A DNA stretch of 64,000 nucleotides, from positions 248,001 to 312,000 of the forward strand of contig PPXM03000007.1 of the NCBI GenBank assembly GCA_003707065.3, given 5' to 3'. The notes beneath the pieces are model-generated. The model searched no databases and was not told where the DNA came from. It worked only from the letters and a program-made list of their open reading frames with translations. Shown piece by piece: positions 28,616-39,300 of this stretch (positions within the stretch are counted from its first letter, which is position 1; every line of letters starts with the position of its first letter). Origin of the DNA: Trigonopsis variabilis (Eukaryota; Ascomycota; Trigonopsidomycetes; Trigonopsidales; Trigonopsidaceae). The translations under genes and the position numbers were made by a program.

Positions 28616-29009
28616 TTCCCCTCAAGAATTGCTGTGATCTGGCGCTCTTCTTGGCCTGATGTTTAGTCTGTCGGATTATATGGCCCTTCCTCCACCTCGT
28701 TACATGCTTGAGGCATGATCTTTCCCGAGTTGGGGGTTTCAGAGTCGTCTCATGTTGAAGATACGGGTCTACGGACACGTCTTGTAAAATCTGTACAAGC
28801 ATAAATTTCTCACCAATTCCTTATCTCCTCCTCCTCCTGTCTATGAGGTGTCTCAGTCTTGTAATGCCTGTATGTAGCTTTGCGAGGCTCGTCGATCTCG
28901 TCGATCTTGACGACCAACCAGGCGTGTATCATCATTACTAATTGCGATGGCAGCCTCGCTGCCATACAATTTCGGGGAATGGTGCCGACATACCGATCAT
29001 GTTGATATA
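28616..29009. other. Intergenic PhoD-like / MRS6
   Basis: This 394-bp spacer between two co-directional minus-strand genes must include the PhoD-like promoter. No specific element was recognised. Confidence 0.4.
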
Positions 29010-30756
29010 TTATAACTCCATTGCGTGTCCAAATGTAGGTTCAGGCTCTGTATCAAAGATTTCTTCGTCGTCACGATGGTTGGCGTAGCCGGCGATGGCA
29101 AAGTCCCCTTCGTCCTCGTCTTCAAAGTCGAGGTCAAAGAAATCATCATCCGAACCGGTGATGAGAGTGAACAACTGGCGAGCTTTCGCTGCAGCATCAG
29201 GGCAAGCGATGTCCAGTGACCGCCACGAGACTTCCAGCTTCTTCACCTTGCCGTCGACGTATGCTTGGGCGTGATCGGTCATATGCTCAGTGTATCCAAG
29301 TTTTAGAATGTAAGTGAGTTTCTCAGCAGGAACAAAGTCCCTCAGTGACTGCCCGAGTCGGACAGATGAGATCAGGGGCATTCCATCCGGGCCCAGGGCG
29401 ACATCGCCAGCTTCCACGGCAATGTCAAACTCCTTGTTGGATTCTCGTAGTAATGCATCTTCTAGCTTTTTGAGGGCGAGATCAAGATCTAGCGATGCGC
29501 GGGCACTGTCGGTGGTCATGAGGTACCAGATCGACTGTCCTTGAGGCACCTGTTCACTCCCGCTGCCATAAATAATAGCAAAGACCGCGCTGGTGTTGCC
29601 TCCAAGAGTATCAGGAGGGAAAACTACCGCGCAGGCACTTTCTCCGGAAGCAAACCACTCGGAACAGTCTTTCTCCACAATCGCAACCAGATGGTACAGC
29701 TTTTTATCGCTGGCCTTCGAGACTGGGAGAACCGCTGCTTCAGTCAGTTCAACTTTTGAGCCATCTGAGAGACGGGCGACGCCGGATTGGGGATCGAACT
29801 CATCGACCTTGGTGCCCAGCTTGTAAGTGGCTCCAGCGACCGCAGCCGAGCGACAGAAACCTTGAGCGATCTCACTCAAGTTGCCATAAGTAGAATAAAT
29901 AATCGGGAAGCTCCCGTAGATCTCCAATGAAGTCAAGTAGCGATGGATTCTATGTAGAGCGATCTTTGTAGGAGTCTGAAGGGAAGAACAAAGGCCTATC
30001 GAGTGCACGACGTCGACAATCTGCGGTCGCTGCAAATGGAACCTTGACGCCAAAAAGTCGGCAATCGGCTGGTTTTCATACGATTTCCATTCCTCGGGAT
30101 GATCCTCATAGGTTACCACGAACTTGAGAAGCCGCATCAGCGACCGTTTAGTCATCAGCGATAGCGTCTGACTGGCAAACACATCTTCCCTCGACGAGGG
30201 GAGTTTTTCGAATGAATCATTCTCAAAAGTATGGATGGTTCCTAAAGGCTTGAACGTTAAATAGCGGTAGACACGGCCTTTGATCATAAGCTGAATCAAG
30301 GGACTACCGGCAAACAAGAGCTTTGGGCTCAATTCGACCGAGTATCGCCTGCTTTCCATCTGCCGTCGAATATATAACTTGGCATCACTATAAAGATTAT
30401 CTCGATATTAGATATATCCACTCATGAACCTTACTAAATTTATCTACCGTTAGATCCTAGCTCCTTCACCAGTTTTCGACTTACTTGGATTAGCATTCAC
30501 ATCATCGACCCATGATCTCAGTTCATCAATTGACAGGGCCGCATAAGGGCCGCCATAGTAATTATTCGGATCGACATGGAGAACGTTTGTCCCTTGCCAT
30601 GCTAGCGCCCTAACCAGAGTTAGAAAGGCAAATCCGGGCAAACAGCAGAACATACGCAGCTAGGATGGACTCACTCAGCCCGGTGCCCTGAATCAGAACG
30701 TCGTATATCTCTGCATCGTTTGATTTATCAATCTGGTCGTCCGAAGACGATGCCAT
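29010..30756 (-). CDS. MRS6: Rab escort protein (REP, Mrs6), 4 exons
   Basis: REP presents newly made Rab GTPases to geranylgeranyltransferase II. Exons by hand are 30756-30656, 30609-30485, 30443-30422 and 30387-29010 (about 541 residues), with introns of 46, 41 and 34 nt. Exon 1 starts MASSSDDQIDK and, across intron 1, rebuilds the nucleotide-fold motif GTGLSESILAAALAWQG. Exon 2 has HVDPNNYYGG. The last exon carries the REP/GDI core (DAKLYIRRQMESRRYSVELS, then PLMTKR-like SLMTKRSLMRLLKFV and FCRSAAVAGATYKLG) and the hallmark acidic end SDDDFFDLDFEDEDEG. The 22-nt microexon between introns 2 and 3 is the least certain part: its 5' splice site GTGGAT is weak, but it is the join I found that keeps phase. 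Confidence 0.88.
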
Positions 30757-31587
30757 CCTGTACAATCAGTGACAGCAACTCTGGGTGGATTGGATGGCGT
30801 TATCACCGGATGGCGGTAACCAAGTGTACTGCGAATAGTGAATCGTTTTATCGGCGCCTGCCACCAGCAAATATGCATCTTGCAACCTTCTACTCGAAAT
30901 AAATGGAATTCTTTCATGATATAATCGGGTCTGCATGTTCAACGACCACTCTACAGGACGCGCTTTTTATTTGACCTTGCATTATAGCCGTCAGATATAA
31001 ATAGTCTCAGAGCATTACATTACTACTAGGCTCGATTTATCAGCCAAAACCTGCCTGCTGATAAATCTGGCAATCAATTTCGAGCGTGGATCGGGGGTGC
31101 CAGATTTGATTAATTAGAAGAATGAAATGAATTGCATAGTGACGGACCGGCCGACCCCTGGACATATTACATAGCTAGTCAATCTTGTCAAACATTACAA
31201 ACGCAGCTTGTATTTAATAGATCGTTAGTATCTGCCTTCAAGTGTCGCTTGAACCCTTTATCACTGGTCTGATCTGCCAAAAGTTTATTTTAAGCCTGGG
31301 TGAAGAGCGTTACTGCTCATTGTTACTCCTTCACCAAACAGGACAAACCCCACAGGCAAGAATTGGATTGCCAAAGCGACACAAGACATGTAAAGACACA
31401 AGCGCTCGGACCAAGTCCAGCAAGAATTACGCAGTAGACTCGAAAACCGAAATCTCAATGATAAGTGAAATAGTGGTGAAATTTGTCTTTGTAAATCGTA
31501 GTGAGACTTAACGAACCAGCGTCACCCGAGTTAGAAGGGCGCTACGATCTTACCAAAAGAGGACATCTGGCTGGAGCGACGCATGCC
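30757..31587. other. Divergent intergenic region MRS6/SGF11
   Basis: This 831-bp region must hold the promoters of two divergent genes. It is AT-rich between 30960 and 31230. No gene is supported. Confidence 0.45.
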
Positions 31588-32176
31588 ATGTCGGACAAAA
31601 AAGATGACAGGGTGCAAGTGATGGTATTTTGAAAAGACGGCCGTTTTCTGACTTCAGGCGGAATCTATTCTCCGGGATTTGCTGGAACCAGGGATGACGG
31701 ACATTGTCATAGGAGCGCTGAGCTTTGAAAGGCATCTGCGGGAGCCTTGTGTTTTGTGCGATGCTCCTCATGGACATAGATCCTGCACTACTCCCGGATT
31801 GGATATATTTGGGGCGTCAAAGCAGTCTGAAGCTCCTTATGTAGAGTGTCCAAACTGCTCGCGCCGGATCGTGGGATCTCGATTCGCAGCTCACTACGAG
31901 CGATGTCTAGGAGGAAGAGTCCGCCAGAGAGCGTATGTATGGACGCGAATTACTATTGACCGATCTAGAACCAAGGACTACAGTACGGCCGGTAGCAGTA
32001 CTTCGAGCGAGCTTCTTACCGCCTCTCCTCCGTCTTCTCAGTCTTTGTCCGACGACGATGGCCCGGCAAAGAAACGGCGCAAGAACTACAACTCTCCAAA
32101 CAGAGACAAGTCCCAGGTATCAAAATTCTTGGAGCGATCTCAAAGCCCAAGGGTAAAAGTGTCTGGTCTCAAGTGA
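31588..32176 (+). CDS. SGF11: SAGA deubiquitinating-module subunit Sgf11, 2 exons
   Basis: Sgf11 anchors and activates the Ubp8 deubiquitinase in the SAGA coactivator, which removes ubiquitin from histone H2B. Exon 1 (31588-31617) starts MSDKKDDR; exon 2 is 31658-32176. An alternative 5' site 6 nt earlier also keeps frame, so the join is known to within two residues. The product is about 182 residues. The N-terminal helix (AESILRDLLEPGMTDIVIGA) matches the Ubp8/Sus1-binding region. The zinc finger is VECPNCSRRIVGSRFAAHYE followed by RCLG, the diagnostic Sgf11 signature. The tail is Ser-rich with a basic patch (AKKRRKNYNSPNRDK), longer than in S. cerevisiae (99 residues). Confidence 0.88.
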
Positions 32177-32606
32177 GAGAGTCTGCAGCCGCGGGCACGT
32201 GTGCAAGTGCAAGAGAAGGGTTTGAGCATTGTAAGGGAAACTGTCTAGAATGAGGCAAGGCAAGTTGATTGGAACGGTATATCAAATGAATTGGGCTTGG
32301 CGAGAGATGGGATGATGAGTTTTTTTAAGAATTGAGTATAAAAGGCATAAACCAATACAAGCTAATGATGCAAAATCAAATAAAGGATACGTAGTATGAT
32401 ATCGCTTTGGGTGATAACACGAGCTTCAAATCAGACACAGAAATAGCTTTCACACGGAAGCTACCTGATGTGAAGGATCACTGCACGTTTGACAGTACTT
32501 GAAATTATAATACAGTCAACTATCTCCAAGTCTATTTGAGCCATATGCCGCGGTCATTGTTTAAGCTGGAGGTAGGGGAGGACTCGAAGCAGAAAGAACA
32601 ACACAC
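32177..32606. other. Convergent 3' region SGF11/APT1
   Basis: This 430-bp stretch lies between two converging genes. It contains A/T-rich tracts with AATAAAG-type motifs near 32379 but no gene. Confidence 0.4.
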
Positions 32607-33461
32607 TTAGGTTGAAGAGTCACCAGGAATGACTCTATTCAAATAAGTAAAGATATCAACCATTTCCTCTGGAGACGTTGAATGGGTCAAACCTCTATAG
32701 ATATGGAGTTCAGGGTGGAATCCCCATTCTTGAAGCTTGGCGGCCGACATCTTTCCCAGACCAACATTTATAACATTGTCTTCATCTCCGTGTCCTAGGA
32801 AGAAAGGCTTCGCCTTGTTGGTAGACGATACAGCCGATTCTAGTTCGTTCTAAAGTCAGTCCAACCCAGGTGACTCCTCAATCCTACCTTTTCCAGCGGC
32901 TCAACCAGAGGTAAAAAGCCAGACAACCCAAGAACACCTCCTAGTTTATATTTTGTGGTGACAGCAACCTAGAAGTCAGACAACACGTCAGGGATCGTCA
33001 ACTTACAAACAAGCTAATGGCACAGCCTTGCGAGAAGCCTCCAATGACTATCCGTTCTGCAGGAATTCCTTTTTTAATCTCCTCCTCTATGAAGTTTTCT
33101 AATGCCTTGGCCGATTCCTGGATTCCAACTCGATCTTGTCGTGCCTTGATGTTTCCCAGCTGATAGATGTCGAACCTAATCGTCAGACCCCATATCGCCA
33201 CGACAGTTACCAAGAGGGCATTGGATGGCCGAAGTTCTATTGACATTAGCCACAACTTTCCATTGTTGTTGTTTGTTGACTCACCATGGTCACTGGTCGA
33301 TGAGGAGCATCAGGAAACACAAAGCCAACGTGATTGAATCTCCCATTTCGCCGAGCCATTTCTGCCAAAAACGTCCAACCCTGACCTGAGTCTCCTAATC
33401 CATGGCAAAATATTATCGTTGCCGTTTGCTTTCCTAAAGCCGGTATTCTCACCGCGCTCAT
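32607..33461 (-). CDS. Acyl-protein thioesterase 1 (lysophospholipase-like), 5 exons
   Basis: This cytosolic alpha/beta hydrolase removes palmitate from proteins. Exons are 33461-33285, 33236-33211, 33175-33007, 32968-32888 and 32849-32607, giving 231 residues, the normal APT1 size. Introns are 48, 35, 38 and 38 nt and all joins restore phase. The start MSAVRIPALGKQTATIIFCH leads to the oxyanion motif HGLGDSG. Splicing rebuilds APHRPVTM-NFGHPMPSWFDI, then the nucleophile elbow GGFSQGCAIS. Exon 5 gives the Asp in GHGDEDN and the His in LTHSTSPEE, so the triad is complete. It is the most intron-dense gene in the window; exon 2 is only 26 nt. It diverges from LAS17. Confidence 0.92.
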
Positions 33462-34063
33462 GGCCGTTGTCAAGAAAGAGCAATCTGTATTGTATCGGTT
33501 AGCCTTGCTATTTCACGGCCATAAATGGAACCACTTTGCTTTAAACACTGATCTCCTTGATACACTACGACTAGGCCAAATGAACATACATCTCCACTCA
33601 TGGTTAAGTTACAAGGTTATTTTTATAGAGCACACCATTGTCGAGCCGTGGGCCTTGCAGCTCGTGCACAAGCTCATCGAAAGATAGAAAGGGGGACAGG
33701 AGACTGAAAACAGTTGGCACCACAATGAAAAGATCCATGCTTTTTAAGGGATGAAAATGCATTCAAATGTAGTCAGAGCTATTATAAAAAGTCTCTATCA
33801 ATAAATTAGATAACCAATTGCTCTGTTGTAGGGAAACGATTCTCTATTGGGTCTTGTCCTTTCTGTTTACCTTGTCTCCTTTCTAAGTGGTCTCCCTTCT
33901 AATTCGGTCTCTGTAAAACGTAAGCCTCTCTAATCGCCGTTGCTACCGACTATCCGATTCAAGCCAACCAGCCTTCACTACAGAGACGGCCAAAGTCCAA
34001 GCCATTGAATAACGGTCGGTTCTTTGTCTTACTAACTGGTTACATCTTTGGCTGTGTATTGTC
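33462..34063. other. Divergent intergenic region APT1/LAS17
   Basis: This is a 602-bp bidirectional promoter region without a gene. A repeated CTT/CCTT-rich stretch at about 33850-33910 is pyrimidine-rich toward LAS17, as often seen in fungal leaders. Confidence 0.4.
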
Positions 34064-36197
34064 ATGAATCTATTATCCAAAGGCCTTCTGACTTCGGCGG
34101 ATAAAGACAAAATCCACAAGGCCATACCAAAGTCAGCCAACAAAGTCTTGGGCGCCGGTGTTGCTCGATTATATGTTGCTTATCCCGATCCAAATGAATG
34201 GAATTTCACTGGGGTCGTCGGTGCTGTCGTTCTTGTGAACGATCTCGTCGGAAATACCTTTTTTCTTAAAGTTGTTGATATATCTGTGAGTATTTACGGT
34301 AAACTTGTGTTTTGTTGTTGTTTGATTCTACTTCTTTTGAAATCTTGACCGAGATCGTATCGAGATCTTTTGTTCGTTGTCTTTTAATGGCGCTTTTCCT
34401 TGCTACTTTTGCCTTCCTTGTAATTGTTCATAATCTGACTCTCAGGGCAATTCTGGAGTTCTCTGGGATCAAGAACTTTATCATGGATTCCAATATAACC
34501 AGGACCGATCATTCTTTCATTCATTTGAGCTCGAAGACTGTCTTGCGGGACTATCGTTTGCAGATGAAGCCGAAGCTTCATCCTTCTTCAAAAAAGTCTT
34601 GAATCGAGATAAACATGCATCTAAAGCTACGCTCAACAATAAGAACGCAGTTTCAATCAAGAAACCGGAATCGAAAGCTACAGGCCCCTCCGGAGGGGCC
34701 AATTATTGGAGGAACCCGTCGATGTTCAATCAACATTCCACCCTCAGCTCACCTGCTTCTACCGATGGTGATGAGATCTCTCCTGCCTGGCGCCGGCTGT
34801 TTGATCAATTGGCCGAAGTCGGCATCACCGAAGACATGATTGCTGAGAATGTCGATTTCATCAAAGACTATATCGCTCAGCAGGGCGGCGAGCTGGTGGG
34901 TCAAGAAGTCCCTATACCTCATCGGGCTCGGCGGCAAAGGTCCCGAAGCAGTACCATTAGTTCAATGTCGACGTCTCAAGACGAGCGCTTATCTAAAGCT
35001 CCTCCTCCCCCTCCACCGACCGCTCCTACGTCGACCCATGGAAGGGCCCCGCCGCCGCCTCCTCCCGCCAAAAAATCGGCTCCTCGTCCTCCTAAAGCTA
35101 GAAAGGCTCCTAGCATCGCATCGTCTGTCGCAACTCCTCAAACAACATCTCCAGACGTATCTGACAGCGAAAGCATTGCTGAAAGTGTAGCCGAGAACTC
35201 AAATGGACAAGCAGCCGAGCCCGTCAAAGCGCGATCATTTGGAGTCCCTCCTCCTTTTGCTGGAGCAGGTTCTCTTGTCAGACCACCTGCTCCTCCGGTA
35301 CAACAGTCTGTCCCGACTGCTCCATCAAGAGCGCCTCCCCCAACCCTACCCAGTCGTGCAGCTGCTCCTCCCCCTAACCTGCCGCCGGCTTCCTCTCGAC
35401 CTCCTCCTCCGGTTTTGCCATCGAGAAATGCGGTCAGCTCACCTCCGCCTCTAGCATCCAGACCGGTACCCACGCCGCCAACCCCTCAGCCGGGTTTCCA
35501 ACCTCCTCCACCACCACCCCGTGCTGCCGCTGCAAGGCCTCCCAGTATGGTATCTCCTCCAGTTCCGCCGTTCTCATCGCGACCTCCAGTTGCCTCTCCC
35601 CCTGCTGCATCACCGATTTCAATGCCTCCTCCTCCTCCCACAACGGCAAGGCCCTCAATACCTTCTCCTCCTGCGCAAAATGTACCTCTAGCGCCGCCAC
35701 CTCCTCCCATGATGAACATGGCCCCTAGCTCTCCCGCTCCTCCCGCTCCTCCTGCACCTCCTGCTGCTGGTATCCCAGCTGCACCTCCTCCTCCTCCACC
35801 TACTGCGGGTATCCCAGCTGCACCTCCTCCTCCACCAGCTGGAGTACCTGCTCCTCCTCCTCCTCCCCCTCCTGGTGGAGTGCCTGCAGCCCCTCCTCCA
35901 CCTCCCGGTGGTGACTCTCTTCCTGCAATCACTCCTGACCGAGACGCTCTCTTGGGTGCGATCCGTAACGCTGGAGGCATCTCTTCTCTCAAGAAAGTCG
36001 ACCGCAGTGCTCTTGATCGCCCTCCACTCGATCCAAATATGAGTGGTGGCTCGGGTGGTGGGCAGCAGGCGGCGCCTGGTCAATCTGCTCCTCCACCTGG
36101 TGCTGGTCTCGCCGGCGCGTTAGCAGCAGCTCTCAGTAAGAGGAAGGAGAAGGTCGCAGGCAGCGACGACGAGGATAGCGGAGACGACTGGGATTAG
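34064..36197 (+). CDS. LAS17: WASP homologue Las17 (Arp2/3 activator), 2 exons
   Basis: Las17 activates Arp2/3 to nucleate branched actin at endocytic patches. Exons are 34064-34285 and 34446-36197 with a 160-nt intron, giving 657 residues. The WH1 domain (about 1-125) is assembled across the intron: KVLGAGVARLYVAYPDPNEW, then VVDIS joined to GNSGVLWDQELY, NQDRSFFHSFELEDCLAGL and FADEAEA. Residues about 300-470 are poly-proline blocks for SH3 proteins and profilin. The C-terminus has a WH2/V region (RDALLGAIRNAGG, SSLKKVD) and ends in an acidic motif DDEDSGDDWD with the Trp that binds Arp2/3. The CRIB domain is absent, as in yeast Las17. The intron is about four times longer than most here. 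Confidence 0.95.
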
Positions 36198-36310
36198 TTG
36201 TATTGAAGAGTGTACTAAAATTACTCATATGCCAGCGTATACGCAACACGCGATCATTAACGCTATACATATCTAATATACACCTCGTAAAATGGAGTAT
36301 TGCTAGTAAA

Positions 36311-39300
36311 TCAATAAAACGCCGACCACCCGCAGTAGAGTGTTCCCAAGTTTTGCGGATTGGATGCATCTTGGATGAGCTGATTGACAGTAGTCTGCAC
36401 TGAAAGGGTCCTACCCAATTTCTGAGCTACTCCAATGAGCGCTCGCTCAGCCTCTGATACATTTGAATGTCGTCCTGGTGATACTTGTAGCTCCACCAAA
36501 TCCTCGTTTGACCGGTCGGGAACTATCCCCTCCAGTTGTTCTTCTAGTCGTTTCCGGCGAAGAGGGGATAAAGTCCTGCTTCGTTAGTTTCAGTTGCAGC
36601 ACAAAACATACCAAGAATACAAAGGATCGAATTTGAACACGTCCAAGATGCCCAGAATGTTTGCACATTCCCGTCGTAGGACAGTAAGAGTGCCCTCACA
36701 GCAACGCCTGAAGATACCTTCTATACCCATGATTCCCATTCCATCGACAATGTCTCTGCTTAATCTAAATGGCACTAGCTCCGGTATAGGCAGCAACTTG
36801 GCCTGGTCAAAGGCGATCCCGAGATCGATGTGAATCGGCTCGCCCGTTCGATTATCCAGGAGAATGTTGGACAAATGGCGATCACCGAGACCCAACACGT
36901 TTCCCAGAATGGATATGACGGCAGTTCCCTGGGTATACTGACATCGGTGATGGAACCAGTCATCAGGAGAAAGAAACTTTTCAAAGAAAAAGTGACGAAG
37001 AACAGGATGGACGTGATTACAGATCGAGAGGAAAGTAGAAACTCGGTAGGTCACTGGTTGCTCTGCTGCCTTGGATAATAAATCTCGTGCCTCGTCGAAG
37101 GACCAGTCGGTGGGGTTGTAGACCTTATGCGCTGGATAAAGGTAGTGTATTAGTGACTGGGTATGATCCAAAAATTCAATCACGCCCCCATTGGGGCCCA
37201 AAGGAGCCACCTTGTATGTTCTCACGTTAAGCTTTCTTTGACGGGTGAACTTGTCAGATCTAAGAAAACCATTGACCTGTCCAAAGACTTGTTCCATGAT
37301 GGCGTCCTGTCTGAGGTCATCCTTGCCTCCCTTGACAAGCATTTTTTTGGTACTTCCATCTGAGAGCTGGAAAGTAACTATTTTGGGCATACTTAGACCT
37401 GAGGCCAAGACAACATCATCAATGACTTTGGTGATGGTGGGCTCATCAGAGTATTTCAAATCAGCTCGGATAGGAACCGTCAGTGAGAAGGGAACCACCT
37501 TCATCTTTTGGATTTCGTGATTCCAGAAAAATCCGTCAAAATCTTCCGAAAATTTCATTGTACGTTTTCTCCGCTTCTTGACCTCTTCCTTTTTGTCACC
37601 TTTCTTGACCTTCGCACTCCTTTCAGCTCTGTCTGCCGGTGGAACGTCCTCCTCTGCGGTCTCGAACGCAGCTAAACGTAACAAGCGCAGACTAAACCGG
37701 TCATAAGTGTCGAGAATTCGACCCATATCGGTCCTCAACGTAGACCAGATTGAATTGGCCGCCCGTTGTCGGGACTGGACTCCAGGATCACGGATTATAT
37801 CGTCCGGAACCAGGCGAAGACTCAAGACAGGCAAAAGAGACTGATAAGGGTGATCTCGACATAACTGCAGAACAAGAGATCTCAACACGGTCTGGAAATC
37901 ATCATCAACGGCTAGAGTCCGGGAGGTCAGCTGATTTATCCATGGTGCAAACTTTCGGGTCGGCAACTTCCATAGATTCTCGCTGATCAAGAGATTTACC
38001 CACCTCTCGTCACAATTTCCAAACCATAGACAACATAACCTATGGACATCATCGTCATGATCATCAGAGACAGCAAGACTACCCAAGTAATGAGTAATAG
38101 CTTTTCTAAGAAATCCTTCGCGGCTAGCAAGAGCAGCATCCAAGGCTGCTTTGTCGGAATGATACAACATCTCGACTCTGTTTAGAAGTCGCTCAATCTC
38201 GACAAACTCTGGTCTTCTTGACTCCTTCTTCTGATTCTCTTCCTTTTGTTTCTTATTCTTTTTATCCTTCTTGTCTGTCTTCTTTTTCCTGTCAGGCGGT
38301 AATAAACGTTGTAGCTCTTTAACCTCACGCTCTTTTTCTTTACTCATGCGATCATACCGAGAAATATCTTCTTTGAGCCCAGCACTATGTAATTGTGCAT
38401 CGCAGAACCGAGCAAACTCGTGATGAACGTCATTTATCTCTTTGATCCCTTCCTGGAGTTTCTCGTACCCTGCAAGTGCCGGCTCTAAATAATTAGCCAT
38501 GATAAGATCTGGCCGTTCTTGTCGAGCAGCTGAGGTCCACTTGGCCTGTCGTCAGATAAGACTGTCCAGTTAAGACTCACCAAACATAATAAGACCTGTT
38601 CCTTATCGATTTCAATTCCTCTTCTCAATTTGGATAGCTCCACACTCCCCCTGTACCGTGACTCCTGCTCAAGCAAGCCTTTCATGACCTTGATACCAAG
38701 GCTTAATTCAGCGCGATCCCATAATACCTGAGCAGATTCAAATTTTCCAACACGTCCTATTAGTTCGCCTATTTCTCGAGCAAAGACTTGTTGAAGATTC
38801 TCAATTCTCATAACCGCTCCTAGTGCTCGCTGGTACTCTCCATGGATCCTTGCTATCCCCGAATAGCTCTGGAGGGCGCCTGCAACTAGAAGACTGAGTT
38901 TATTTGCCTCAAAGGTCTCGTTATCATTATCATGCTTAATACTTCGATTCAAAGCTGTCAAAAGAAAACCCCATCGCGAGCTCAGTATATCGTCAATGTT
39001 TTCAAATCTGATGTTAGTCTCTTCAGAGGTTTCTTATGGAAGCCCATTTACCTGCAAAACTTCATCCACTCTGGGATATCTTGCACACAGTCAATCATTC
39101 CGTCATAATCGCCTTTGTTCGTAATCCCAAACATATGCTTCAAGTCGACCAATACTCCGATATGGATCACCCGTTTCCTTATTTCAAAAGAACCGCATTT
39201 GTCGTTAAGCATCTTGTAAGCGTTCAAGCATGCGCTATCTAGTAAAGAGGCAGCGGGCTGAAAGCCCGAGCTATGAAACGTCTCTAATATCCGATAAATA

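Noticed and set aside
35486-35992. Long glycine-rich open frame antisense to LAS17
   Set aside because: It is the mirror of the proline-codon repeats of LAS17 (CCT/CCA read backwards as glycine/glutamate), with no independent promoter or family.
36311-38545. PI3-kinase Vps34 or a separate kinase gene
   Set aside because: The kinase exon joins in phase to the FAT and helical-repeat exons upstream and to a FATC exon downstream. The TAN motif at the far end makes the whole a Tel1/ATM gene.
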